IMG/VR virus record: IMGVR_UViG_3300009130_000011
Span: 1 to 64,000 of that record
DNA length: 64,000 nt
From: a virus
Direction: 5' to 3' (one strand)
In this document: piece after piece, positions 43,458 through 50,869 of the stretch
How positions within the stretch are numbered: position 1 is the first letter of the stretch
How the letters are laid out: every line of letters begins with the position of its first letter
Position numbers and translations under genes: made by a program
Notes under the pieces: generated by a model
What the model was told of the DNA's origin: nothing
The model's database searches: none
Seen by the model: the letters and a program-made list of their open reading frames with translations, nothing else

Positions 43458-43623
43458 TGTTATTTGACTCTATTTTTTCTGCAATTAATTCCATTGCTTC
43501 TTTAAGGATTTCTTGTTCGCAGTCCATGTTGTTATATGCCCTCTGTAAATGCCTAATAAGGACGATAGACTTAGTGTATCCATCAAGCAAGCCTTTCTTG
43601 TAACCTGCATCATAATCATCCAT
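43450..43623 (-). CDS. Small helical protein, unknown
   Basis: 57 aa from MDDYDAGYKKGLLDGYTKSI; the Y-x-x-G-Y/L-x-x-G pattern occurs also in 56321-56551 and 58048-58251. ATGGATGA overlaps the upstream stop, so this second Met is preferred to the one three codons earlier. Function unknown. Confidence 0.62.
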   Translation of the reverse strand: MDDYDAGYKKGLLDGYTKSIVLIRHLQRAYNNMDCEQEILKEAMELIAEKIESNNNE

Positions 43624-43879
43624 TATCGGCATATTTAATTATTTCTCCATTTAAATTTAATTCTCTTTCAATTTCCTTGGCAACATTTTCACCAACAGAT
43701 ATTTCATGGTCTTTCGATAGGGTATCTAATAATTCAATTAAATTTTTTCCTGTTTTATCTCTACCTTCTTCTCCTACTAGGAATAAATTCTCAGCAGTTA
43801 TTAACATAAGATCATCTATCTTGATGATGATATGATTGATTGCATCTGTGTTTCCTCGTATTCCTAATTTTATTTTCAT
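43616..43879 (-). CDS. Small acidic protein, unknown
   Basis: 87 aa; alpha/beta with INHIIIKIDDLMLITAENLF, then acidic helix. It lies within the end of the upstream frame by 68 bp, the largest overlap here. Function unknown. Confidence 0.62.
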   Translation of the reverse strand: MKIKLGIRGNTDAINHIIIKIDDLMLITAENLFLVGEEGRDKTGKNLIELLDTLSKDHEISVGENVAKEIERELNLNGEIIKYADNG

Positions 43880-44084
43880 TTTTTACTTTTAAAATTAAAT
43901 CTGTTCTTAAACTTTCTTTAGTTTCTACATTCTCCCATACAATGTAATCTTTGTCAAGACTAATACTAACTAGCATTAACCATCTATATATCGGATAAAA
44001 AATTACCCCTGTTAAATTATACCGCAAAAGATGAGAAATTAAGTCTCCTAAAAAATAGAAAACTTTACTCAAATATGTTTTCAT
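43812..44084 (-). CDS. Small membrane-associated protein
   Basis: 90 aa. The N-terminal half is hydrophobic (YFLGDLISHLLRYNLTGVIF, YPIYRWLMLVSISLD) and resembles a small family in large phages with W/R-L-M-x-x-S-x-x-L-D; the tail is basic with several His. It overlaps the upstream and downstream genes. Function unknown. Confidence 0.58.
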   Translation of the reverse strand: MKTYLSKVFYFLGDLISHLLRYNLTGVIFYPIYRWLMLVSISLDKDYIVWENVETKESLRTDLILKVKNENKIRNTRKHRCNQSYHHQDR

Positions 44085-44167
44085 TGATTTCTTCTATCTG
44101 TCTGTTGCTTAATTAACTTAGATATATTTTTAATAAAATTAATTTGTTGTTGCATTGGTTGGCTCAT
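44081..44167 (-). CDS. 28-residue basic peptide
   Basis: Starts MSQPMQQQINFIKNISKLIK and is Gln/Lys-rich. ATGA overlap with the downstream gene supports it. Function unknown. Confidence 0.42.
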   Translation of the reverse strand: MSQPMQQQINFIKNISKLIKQQTDRRNQ

Positions 44168-44188
44168 GTCAATATTTGATTCCGATAC

Positions 44189-44359
44189 TTATACACCATG
44201 TTTACCACTAATCCTAGCAATATCTCGCAAGACTTTTTCGTGATCTTTGATGTATTGCAACATCGGAAGCAACACATTATTTATTAGATTAATAGTTTCT
44301 TCGCTATGGTCACTACTTAATCTTTCAATTTCTTTTTTAATTTTATTTTCTAAAGTCAT
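44189..44359 (-). CDS. 56-residue helical protein
   Basis: Starts MTLENKIKKEIERLSSDHSE, helical with heptads. Clean frame; ATGA overlap with the upstream gene. Function unknown. Confidence 0.58.
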   Translation of the reverse strand: MTLENKIKKEIERLSSDHSEETINLINNVLLPMLQYIKDHEKVLRDIARISGKHGV

Positions 44360-44541
44360 TCTTTCTTTTTAATTGGCGGGAATCTGCCCCAATCTCCCAT
44401 ACCATCATAATCTGCTTCGTCACCCAACTGAACCAATACATCTTTATTTATTTCAATTAACTCATCTATTTGCGCAACTGACAATTTAGATTGTTTTTCC
44501 CTGCGAAATAAACGCACTAATCTTTTTACAAAATTAATCAT
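44356..44541 (-). CDS. Small protein, unknown
   Basis: 61 aa, N-terminal basic amphipathic helix (NFVKRLVRLFRREKQSKLSV), then acidic. It could attach to membrane or nucleic acid. Function unknown. Confidence 0.65.
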   Translation of the reverse strand: MINFVKRLVRLFRREKQSKLSVAQIDELIEINKDVLVQLGDEADYDGMGDWGRFPPIKKKE

Positions 44542-44626
44542 GCGAAGAGATCATCAATAAAAAAACAACAACTAATGCAATGGTTATTGCGGTAAAATTC
44601 ATCTGCAATATGTCAAAGACATCCAT
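44534..44626 (-). CDS. 30-residue membrane peptide
   Basis: Encodes MDVFDILQMNFTAITIALVV then VFLLMISSHD: one membrane helix. Overlaps downstream gene by 8 bp and touches the upstream gene by TAATG-like spacing. Function unknown. Confidence 0.5.
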   Translation of the reverse strand: MDVFDILQMNFTAITIALVVVFLLMISSHD

Positions 44627-45246
44627 TATGCAACTAGCGCTAAATCTTGTGATAGAATACCTCTTTTGAGTGGCAAGACTCTATCTACAAGAAATTTTCT
44701 GACTGATTCAGTAATATCAGCAATCTCAATCAATTCTCTATGGGTTAGATAATTATTATCTCCTTGACCCCCATAGGCAATTCTATAACCTTCATCATCA
44801 GCAAGAGAGACTTTATTTGTCTTTTTCATGCTATAATTACCGCTTGAGTCCTTTACCCACTCATGCCTATCATGGAAAGAACCAATGTAAACTAAAGCGT
44901 CAAGAGATGCAAGGTGATTACCTTGGCTATCTTTTTTTTCTAGGTAATTAATGAAATCTAAATTCGCAGTAACATATTCTTTCTTAACATTCGTAAGTTG
45001 AACAAAAACTCCTTTGTAGCTATTTCTAGGGTAGTAAGTATAAACTTGCCCATTCCACCTCTGAGTATGGTGAGGAGTTGCGCCTGTTTTCTTTGCGATT
45101 GCCTCATGCCTACTCGTTTTGGTCGTCCAAGACAAAACATTGTCTTCGGGCAATAGCTTTTTGGTTATAGCATTGCTTTTGAAAAAGATGTCTTTAGGAC
45201 TAAATTGATTCCAATGAATTGGTTGATTTGCGAAATAATTATTCAT
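44626..45246 (-). CDS. Conserved phage-type protein, unknown
   Basis: 206 aa, mixed alpha/beta, basic mid-region. Motif-like WTTKTSRHEAIAKKTGATPH and NSYKGVFVQLTNVKKEYVTA; a C-terminal VRKFLVDRVLPLKRGILSQD. No family recognised. Its ATG overlaps the upstream stop (ATGA). Confidence 0.72.
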   Translation of the reverse strand: MNNYFANQPIHWNQFSPKDIFFKSNAITKKLLPEDNVLSWTTKTSRHEAIAKKTGATPHHTQRWNGQVYTYYPRNSYKGVFVQLTNVKKEYVTANLDFINYLEKKDSQGNHLASLDALVYIGSFHDRHEWVKDSSGNYSMKKTNKVSLADDEGYRIAYGGQGDNNYLTHRELIEIADITESVRKFLVDRVLPLKRGILSQDLALVA

Positions 45247-45419
45247 TTTTTTTCCTTTAATGTTTGATTGATATTTTCTGTAATAAGTTTCTCTATTTCA
45301 AGATCACTATACCCATCTAATACTAAATCGTAAGCATAGTCAAGAAAAATTTGCGCTTCAGAGTAAGAAAGTTTATTTTCTTCTAGTAAATCTGATATAT
45401 ATACGCTTGCTTCATTCAT
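45243..45419 (-). CDS. 58-residue acidic helical protein
   Basis: Starts MNEASVYISDLLEENKLSYS, helical, acidic. Overlaps the upstream gene by 8 bp. Function unknown. Confidence 0.6.
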   Translation of the reverse strand: MNEASVYISDLLEENKLSYSEAQIFLDYAYDLVLDGYSDLEIEKLITENINQTLKEKK

Positions 45420-45630
45420 TAGTTTCCCAATTTTTTAATTGACCAAAAGTTTGCTCCCATTCATCTTTTACTTGAAGGTCGGGACATTCATCAAGTGGCT
45501 CAACTCCATAGATTAGCATTTCAATAATATTTGAGACACTCATGTTCATCGCTTCATATTCTGCGAGGTCATATCGCATTTCATCAATGGTAGGATTGCC
45601 TTCTCTTATTTCTCTTTGTGTAGTTCTCAT
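45412..45630 (-). CDS. Small acidic protein, unknown
   Basis: 72 aa, acidic, basic start then ADYEAMNMSVSNIIEMLIYG-like helix; C-terminal WEQTFGQLKNWE. Function unknown. Confidence 0.66.
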   Translation of the reverse strand: MRTTQREIREGNPTIDEMRYDLAEYEAMNMSVSNIIEMLIYGVEPLDECPDLQVKDEWEQTFGQLKNWETNE

Positions 45631-45633
45631 ATT

Positions 45634-45939
45634 TTAAGTTCCATTGTTATGGGGATGCTTTAAAGCGAAATCCCTAACTTCTTTAAGAGCTTGACAGAAC
45701 TCATCTACTTTGTCAAGAGGAATATCAAAATTTTTCCAATAAGACTCTCCATCCCTTGAGTGAGCGGTGCATTGAACTGAGCCTTCAACTAAAGAATCAT
45801 TGTATTGCCCTAGATTTGTAATGGTAAACCCGCCAAGACGACAAGAATCCTTGCTACTACTCCAATAAGTAAAATGGGGGGCATCTGCTTTCTTGCGCCC
45901 CTTTGCCCAAGACACTTCTCTGCGAATTATTTTTGACAT
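45634..45939 (-). CDS. Small beta-rich protein, unknown
   Basis: 101 aa, SSKDSCRLGGFTITNLGQYN start then HSRDGESYWKNFDIPLDKVD; a helical tail. A small all-beta domain is likely. Function unknown. Confidence 0.68.
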   Translation of the reverse strand: MSKIIRREVSWAKGRKKADAPHFTYWSSSKDSCRLGGFTITNLGQYNDSLVEGSVQCTAHSRDGESYWKNFDIPLDKVDEFCQALKEVRDFALKHPHNNGT

Positions 45940-45941
45940 AA

Positions 45942-46265
45942 TTAATCTTCCCCTCTTTCTTTTTGTTTGCTTCTTGTCGCATTATATTCTAGTTCTGTAA
46001 GGTAAGAATAACCCGAAAGAAATTCTTCTTTACTTAAAGTATTAAAATCTTTCATTTTTTCTTCGTCATCGCAAAAGTCACCATATTCAACAGGAGCATA
46101 TCTTTTAGGAGTTTCGTCTTTAGTAAAACCTTCGGGTAAATATTTTACAAATTGATTAACTATCTCACACGCTTTTAAGATTCGCAAATGTTCGTCTGTG
46201 CGCTCACCGATAGCAGAAACTTCTGCTTCGTTTACGACTATATTCAATGCTTCTTTAAAATTCAT
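45942..46265 (-). CDS. Small acidic protein, unknown
   Basis: 107 aa, starting MNFKEALNIVVNEAEVSAIG. The ATG overlaps the upstream stop (8-11 bp); the TTG nine codons upstream is rejected. C-terminal LSGYSYLTELEYNATRSKQK. Function unknown. Confidence 0.7.
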   Translation of the reverse strand: MNFKEALNIVVNEAEVSAIGERTDEHLRILKACEIVNQFVKYLPEGFTKDETPKRYAPVEYGDFCDDEEKMKDFNTLSKEEFLSGYSYLTELEYNATRSKQKERGED

Positions 46266-46473
46266 CTTTATTATCTTCTGCGGTAGCAACAACCAATAGC
46301 TTTACATCTTTCCCATTGCCTGTCAACCCTAAAGTTTTTACAACTTCTCCAAAAATTGATCCATCTTCGGGGCGAATACTTACCCAAGCACAATTTTGCT
46401 TACCATCATCGGTAGTATAAACATCCCATTCATGTTCAAGCAATCTAGCTTTTTGATATTTAGTTAATCTCAT
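46255..46473 (-). CDS. Small protein, unknown
   Basis: 72 aa, with DVYTTDDGKQNCAWVSIRPE and a GNGKDVKLLVVATAED end: alpha/beta. TAATG with the upstream gene. Function unknown. Confidence 0.68.
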   Translation of the reverse strand: MRLTKYQKARLLEHEWDVYTTDDGKQNCAWVSIRPEDGSIFGEVVKTLGLTGNGKDVKLLVVATAEDNKDEF

Positions 46474-46700
46474 TATTCAATTTCTTTAATCGCAAGAAAT
46501 TCAACATCTAGTTTTGTAACTCTTGCATATTGTTCATCTAAAACTTTTTGTAGCCTAGCAATGTATTCTACTTCATCGGGTTCTCTTGAGTGCATCCATT
46601 CCAATTCTGCTTCCAAGTCTTTAATGTGAGAACAGGCATCTCTTATTTCGCTCTTTAAATCTTCTTCTTTCTTTAAACCTTCCATAGCTTTTTTATTCAT
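46473..46700 (-). CDS. Small coiled-coil protein
   Basis: 75 aa, acidic coiled coil (SEIRDACSHIKDLEAELEWM). TAATG at both ends. Function unknown. Confidence 0.68.
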   Translation of the reverse strand: MNKKAMEGLKKEEDLKSEIRDACSHIKDLEAELEWMHSREPDEVEYIARLQKVLDEQYARVTKLDVEFLAIKEIE

Positions 46701-46957
46701 TATGTTTCGTAAGTAGGATCATCACCATAAAGATCATCTATGCGTTTGTCAAGCCAATTACATTCATCGGCTTTTATTTTCCATGCAATCTCTCCATTTG
46801 TAGGATCAGCATATTCAATATTAAAATCACAATCGTCAAGAGTTTTGTATGGGTCATACTCTCGCACTATTTGTTCTGCCTCGTCTCGACTTTCTGCCTC
46901 GACATAAAAGCAATTAATTATTTTAATTCCAACACAATATTCTCTTTTTTTACTCAT
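46700..46957 (-). CDS. AESxDEA-family small protein, copy A
   Basis: 85 aa. The strand-helix start VGIKIINCFYVEAESRDEAE with helix EQIVREYD is shared in pattern with 47237-47443 and 53135-53359 (Y-F-x-x-D-A-E/D-S-x-D-E-A). This is a DpnD/PcfM-like small alpha/beta module. Function unknown. Confidence 0.7.
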   Translation of the reverse strand: MSKKREYCVGIKIINCFYVEAESRDEAEQIVREYDPYKTLDDCDFNIEYADPTNGEIAWKIKADECNWLDKRIDDLYGDDPTYET

Positions 46958-47240
46958 TATTAAATTGTTCTATTCTTTCTTTTAATGCTTGCTCTACAAA
47001 TTGATTAAAACTTAAATTTTGTTCGTGTGCGCACATCATGTATAATAACAACTCTTCTTCGCTAAAGTCAAGCTCAATCGTTTCATATTTAACTTTTGTT
47101 AAGAGAAATCCACCATCTTTTTCTATAAATTTAATTTCATCGCCCTCTTCCCAACCTAAGCGATTTAAAACATCATCGGGGATAGTAAAATATAAATCGC
47201 CATCCTTATTTTCTTTTATTTCTAATTGTGATAATTTCAT
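46950..47240 (-). CDS. AbrB/SpoVT-like DNA-binding protein
   Basis: 96 aa. Residues about 10-45 match the swapped-hairpin AbrB/MazE domain: DLYFTIPDDVLNRLGWEEGD then EIKFIEKDGGFLLTK. The C-terminal half is a helical, Glu-rich part (ELLLYMMCAHEQNLSFNQFV). Such proteins are antitoxins or transcription regulators; no toxin partner is visible here. It overlaps its neighbours by 4 and 8 bp. Confidence 0.75.
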   Translation of the reverse strand: MKLSQLEIKENKDGDLYFTIPDDVLNRLGWEEGDEIKFIEKDGGFLLTKVKYETIELDFSEEELLLYMMCAHEQNLSFNQFVEQALKERIEQFNNE

Positions 47241-47443
47241 TTTAATTCCATTGAATCTTCTTTAGATTCTTTTTCTTGTTCTTCTATAAAGCTAACTTCA
47301 GCATTTTGTTTCCACGCTTTACTTATTTCCCAATCGGCATCTAATTCTTCAAATGCTCTTTTCTCTGCCTCGTCTTGCGATTCTGCATCAATAAAATAAG
47401 TGCGATAAGTTGTGCTTGCTATTTCTATTTCAAATGTTTTCAT
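47237..47443 (-). CDS. AESxDEA-family small protein, copy B
   Basis: 68 aa: IEIASTTYRTYFIDAESQDE then AEKRAFEELDADW. Same fold pattern as 46700-46957 and 53135-53359. Function unknown. Confidence 0.7.
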   Translation of the reverse strand: MKTFEIEIASTTYRTYFIDAESQDEAEKRAFEELDADWEISKAWKQNAEVSFIEEQEKESKEDSMELK

Positions 47444-47446
47444 TAT

Positions 47447-47740
47447 TTATTCCTCGTACATATAAATTGGAGTGTATTCGCCAAGATAAGCGCACTCCAT
47501 ATTAAAATTAAAATAATCTATTGCTTCATCGGGAGTCATACCATCTCTATTAACAAGAGTTCCTACGATCATATCAACGGAATAAACGACTTTCCCATCA
47601 CTAGAATACCCCATAATCGACTCATCAAAACCATCAGCGAATAATGCTTCGGGATTATGCTCAGAAATAGTCTGCCTTAATCGTTCCGCACGATCAGCAC
47701 GAATTTTTCTAATTTTATCTATTGTATCTTTTTCACTCAT
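47447..47740 (-). CDS. Conserved phage protein (ADGFDxSIxGY family)
   Basis: 97 aa. The pattern EALFADGFDESIMGYSSDG, VVYSVDMIVGTLVNRDGMTP, then ECAYLGEYTPIYMYEE matches a family in many phage genomes, function unknown. The near-leaderless promoter selects the ATG two codons inside the TTG-initiated frame. Confidence 0.8.
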   Translation of the reverse strand: MSEKDTIDKIRKIRADRAERLRQTISEHNPEALFADGFDESIMGYSSDGKVVYSVDMIVGTLVNRDGMTPDEAIDYFNFNMECAYLGEYTPIYMYEE

Positions 47741-47776
47741 ATTCAAAAGACTAAAGTAAATTAATTAAAGAGTCAA
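47741..47776 (-). promoter_or_regulatory. Near-leaderless promoter
   Basis: Minus strand: TTGACT, 17-bp spacer, TAGTCT, 7-nt TTTGAAT, then ATG at 47740. Confidence 0.72.
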
Positions 47777-47783
47777 GACTTTT

Positions 47784-48782
47784 TTAGGCGAAAGCTAAGT
47801 TTTTTCTCATTAAGCGAATAGCTTTGTCTTTTTGCTTTACTTCGCACTCCCACTTGGCTTCCTTATTTGGCTCGATAGCAATAACAGGTGGAATATTACC
47901 TAGAGCAAAATACTCTGCATGAGAACGAGGTTTTTCGGGAGTGCCTTCAGACCAATGAAAGACAGGAGCAATAAAGTTATGATCTCCTTCTCCTTGGTTG
48001 ACCCATGTATAAGCGCAACGCTCTGCTTGAAATACGACATTGTGATCTTCTGATGGATTGCAAAAATCATGTAAGTTGTCGTAGCAAACAGGAATACCTA
48101 CCCCGAATGCATTAAATAAATGGTCGCTAAATTTAATACAATTATCTACATTAAAGAAACCTTTGTCTTCGTTCTCGATAGTCAAGCGTTTGTAAACACC
48201 TTTATCGCACATAGAAAGATTGCGAAAGAATCTAGTAGCAACTAACTCTAGCGTTTCATCTGCTTTTGGAGTATAGTTTATGTGAATGTTCATTGGTGCA
48301 GTATGATCTTGTGGAAGACCTAGCATATCAAGAACACTTGCTTGAAAATTTAACTCATTAATTGTGCGAGCGACCTTATCTCTATCGGGAGACGCAAGAA
48401 CATTGAACTGATCGGGGTGAGAGCCGATAGATATATTAAAATCTTTAGCGATTTTACCTGCAAATTCTAACTCTTCTTGTATAAGAGTTTTATCGGGTAA
48501 ATCATCGAAAGTAACTTCTGTCTTTTCGTCAGTAACAAGAGGAAAGAGAGCAGAACTAAGACGATAATGTAGGATGTTATTACTAATGCAATGGCGAATA
48601 ATGTAGCGAGTAGTGCGAGCATTATGCAGAATCCTTTCTGATAGTTCTTTAATAGCTTCATCTTTGCCATCTCTTACACAAAGGTCGTTAAACCTTTTGC
48701 GAGTCATAGTTTTAAAAGAATACTTTTTCTTATCCTTCTGTTTTAATTCTTCGCTAATACAAGTTAAGCCTAATATTGTCAT
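47784..48782 (-). CDS. uvsE: UV damage endonuclease
   Basis: 332 aa, full length for the UvsE/UVDE TIM-barrel family. Family pattern: RTTRYIIRHCISNNILHYRL, then FNISIGSHPDQFNVL, NIHINYTPKADE, LTIENEDKGFFN and PVCYDNLHDFCNP, with the metal-binding His/Glu/Asp residues in place. The enzyme nicks DNA 5' to UV photoproducts without glycosylase action and opens an excision-repair path. Together with the ligase, RuvB-like and SprT-like genes it forms a DNA-repair set suited to a sunlit habitat. Confidence 0.93.
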   Translation of the reverse strand: MTILGLTCISEELKQKDKKKYSFKTMTRKRFNDLCVRDGKDEAIKELSERILHNARTTRYIIRHCISNNILHYRLSSALFPLVTDEKTEVTFDDLPDKTLIQEELEFAGKIAKDFNISIGSHPDQFNVLASPDRDKVARTINELNFQASVLDMLGLPQDHTAPMNIHINYTPKADETLELVATRFFRNLSMCDKGVYKRLTIENEDKGFFNVDNCIKFSDHLFNAFGVGIPVCYDNLHDFCNPSEDHNVVFQAERCAYTWVNQGEGDHNFIAPVFHWSEGTPEKPRSHAEYFALGNIPPVIAIEPNKEAKWECEVKQKDKAIRLMRKNLAFA

Positions 48783-48790
48783 AGAGTATA

Positions 48791-48819
48791 ATTATCTTAC
48801 AAAACAAAATAAATGTCAA
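48791..48819 (-). promoter_or_regulatory. Sigma-70 promoter of uvsE
   Basis: Minus strand: TTGACA, 17-bp spacer, GATAAT, then 8 nt before the ATG at 48782. Confidence 0.75.
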
Positions 48820-48821
48820 GG

Positions 48822-49079
48822 CTAATCCCAAGATTGCCTTTCTTTTTCTGCAATAAAGTCGCATAACCAATTTGCAAAATCTTTTAAGTCGTAATAAAAT
48901 CTTTCTCGATTATCCTTGCTCATCCAAAACAAAGCATTATTTAAAAAACTTTTCATTCTTCTTTGGACTATAATTAAATCCTTCGGCTCTAATTTCTTTA
49001 GACAATTATCAACCAAATGCGAAACATTGTTTACCAACTTATTTATCTCTTCGTCATCGCTATGCCATTTTTTAAACAT
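48822..49079 (-). CDS. Small basic helical protein
   Basis: 85 aa from MFKKWHSDDEEINKLVNNVS; the ATG overlaps the upstream stop by 8 bp. Helical with FWMSKDNRERFYYDLKDFAN. Function unknown. Confidence 0.66.
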   Translation of the reverse strand: MFKKWHSDDEEINKLVNNVSHLVDNCLKKLEPKDLIIVQRRMKSFLNNALFWMSKDNRERFYYDLKDFANWLCDFIAEKERQSWD

Positions 49080-49269
49080 CTTTAGGATAAGCGTATGGCT
49101 TTTGTGGGGTGACAATCGCTTCAATTAAATCAAGAAAGTATGGTTGGAGTTTTTCTTCTACTTTATCTGCAACCATTTGCCTACCCGCTTCAGCGCCAAG
49201 ATTGATCTGCACCTCTGATAGAGACTCAAGAGACTCTAAGATTGCCTTATTTAAATCGCTCTTTTCCAT
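49072..49269 (-). CDS. Small helical protein, unknown
   Basis: 65 aa, coiled-coil character (KAILESLESLSEVQINLGAE). TAATG with the upstream gene. Function unknown. Confidence 0.66.
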   Translation of the reverse strand: MEKSDLNKAILESLESLSEVQINLGAEAGRQMVADKVEEKLQPYFLDLIEAIVTPQKPYAYPKDV

Positions 49270-49439
49270 TAATCAAAAATCCTCTCGTATTCTTCATTAA
49301 ATTCTTCGTCTGATAAACTCATCAACCATGCCTCAACCTTATCTAAGGCATATTCCATTAGAGTTTCCATGTCCCATGAGTTTACTATTTCGTTAGATAG
49401 TTTTTCTAACTTTTCTGTACTAATATTTTCGGTAATCAT
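49269..49439 (-). CDS. 56-residue acidic protein
   Basis: Starts MITENISTEKLEKLSNEIVN; acidic, helical. Clean frame, shares TAATG with 49072-49269. Function unknown. Confidence 0.6.
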   Translation of the reverse strand: MITENISTEKLEKLSNEIVNSWDMETLMEYALDKVEAWLMSLSDEEFNEEYERIFD

Positions 49440-49478
49440 TTCTATTTATATTACTATTTGTTTTTTATATAGTCAAGC

Positions 49479-50024
49479 TCAAAATGGAACTTGATGCGCA
49501 GGGTCGTCCTGCTCAGATTCTTCTGCTTTATAAGCAACACCTTGACCGCCATTAGGAAAAATTACTTTTGCTTTCTTTGTTTGAAATGGGTTTTGAGATA
49601 TGATTGTTTCATTTGTTCCGTATAAATCATCTAGCGCAAGAGTCATTGTCTCTAAAGCGTAGCGAGAATGTGTCATACTGCCATAAACACCCTTATTATC
49701 ACAAAGAGTATATATTTTCATTAGATATTCTTTTGCGTCAATATGATTGCCTATTTTTGACGCACACAAAAATTCTTTCCAAAAACGATAAGTTTCTCTT
49801 TTTCGGTAGCGTTTTTTTATTTGCTCTTCAATATTTTCTGATGGTGGATTAAAGTCTAATTCAGTTTGAACGGATTCAAAAACTTTTTTAGGAATTTTAT
49901 AATTGCCATCTTTTGTTTGCAAACAATTCATGTAAACTAATTGTAAGACATTCTCAAACCTTCTTAAAATTTTATCTTTATCTATATTGCCTTGGAGTCT
50001 TGCTCCGCTCATTGTCATACTCAT
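49479..50024 (-). CDS. Protein of unknown function
   Basis: 181 aa; basic helical middle (EEQIKKRYRKRETYRFWKEF), an Asp/Cys/Gly region (IYTLCDNKGVYGSMTHSRYA) and an acidic C-terminus. No family recognised. ATGA overlap with the upstream gene. Confidence 0.7.
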   Translation of the reverse strand: MSMTMSGARLQGNIDKDKILRRFENVLQLVYMNCLQTKDGNYKIPKKVFESVQTELDFNPPSENIEEQIKKRYRKRETYRFWKEFLCASKIGNHIDAKEYLMKIYTLCDNKGVYGSMTHSRYALETMTLALDDLYGTNETIISQNPFQTKKAKVIFPNGGQGVAYKAEESEQDDPAHQVPF

Positions 50025-50215
50025 ATTAAATTAAATATTTTTAAAAGAATAATAATTTGCAAAAACATTGTCATTGCAATCATTATAGTTTTTGCTTGCT
50101 CTGTGTCAAACTTTTTTTTGGATTCCACTACAACTTCTTTCGGCTTTGGGTTATCTAAATGCTTTCCGTTTATATCTTTCCAATTTGCTATTGCTTGATT
50201 TTTTTTGCTTGGCAT
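50021..50215 (-). CDS. Small tail-anchored membrane protein
   Basis: 64 aa from MPSKKNQAIANWKDINGKHL, basic, with a C-terminal membrane helix (IMIAMTMFLQIIILLKIFNL). The upstream gene stops 4 bp before this ATG, so the longer frame is rejected. Function unknown. Confidence 0.66.
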   Translation of the reverse strand: MPSKKNQAIANWKDINGKHLDNPKPKEVVVESKKKFDTEQAKTIMIAMTMFLQIIILLKIFNLI

Positions 50216-50219
50216 AGCA

Positions 50220-50498
50220 TTAGTTCCAATCAAAATCTGCGGATATTGCAAAAGCTAATCTATCTTTCCAAGGATTGCCGTATTTATCGAACTGAGTTGG
50301 ATCACTAATTTTTACTATAATATTTGCGCCCCAAGCGTTTAGTTCTTCTCCATCGGTGCAATAATCGCAATCAATATTTAATGAGGGAGTGTCTTCTACA
50401 TGAGTATCTTCTTGGTAATCAAGAAACCAAACAGGTACAGACAAACCTTCTTCTACTAAATCTTCTCTAATTGTTAAATGACTATCTTTTACGCTCAT
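50220..50498 (-). CDS. Small acidic protein, unknown
   Basis: 92 aa, acidic, with a Cys pair in NIDCDYCTDGEELNAWGANI that could bind metal. Function unknown. Confidence 0.68.
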   Translation of the reverse strand: MSVKDSHLTIREDLVEEGLSVPVWFLDYQEDTHVEDTPSLNIDCDYCTDGEELNAWGANIIVKISDPTQFDKYGNPWKDRLAFAISADFDWN

Positions 50499-50499
50499 A

Positions 50500-50664
50500 T
50501 TACTTTTTGTTTAAATTATTTAAGGTTAATCCAAATTCTTCTCTTACATACCTTTTACTTTCGCCATTCAAAACCAACTGCTTATTTAAATTAAATGCTT
50601 CAAATTTTGTAAGAAGAATTGGTCTTTTGGGTAGAATTGGATTTGGTTTATCCCAATTAACCAT
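50500..50664 (-). CDS. 54-residue basic protein
   Basis: Starts MVNWDKPNPILPKRPILLTK, with a helical RYVREEFGLTLNNLNKK tail. A TTG nine codons upstream (50691) would overlap the previous stop; the ATG is preferred. Function unknown. Confidence 0.55.
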   Translation of the reverse strand: MVNWDKPNPILPKRPILLTKFEAFNLNKQLVLNGESKRYVREEFGLTLNNLNKK

Positions 50665-50681
50665 GATGTAAGGTTTTAAGC

Positions 50682-50858
50682 TCAATTCCAATCTTTCTCC
50701 AACACATATTTTTTTCTTACTCCATTTAATCCGAAAGCATAGTTTTTTGTTTTAGCTTCATATTCTGTTAGCTTTGCTCTCTTGAGAAAAGCGTAGCATG
50801 ACTTTAAGTTTAAGTCGATTAAAACATAAGTGTGTAATGATGAATTATCTAAGTGCAT
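50682..50858 (-). CDS. 58-residue basic protein
   Basis: Starts MHLDNSSLHTYVLIDLNLKS, basic, alpha/beta. Clean frame between the ligase and the next gene. Function unknown. Confidence 0.58.
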   Translation of the reverse strand: MHLDNSSLHTYVLIDLNLKSCYAFLKRAKLTEYEAKTKNYAFGLNGVRKKYVLEKDWN

Positions 50859-50869
50859 AATATAAAAAA

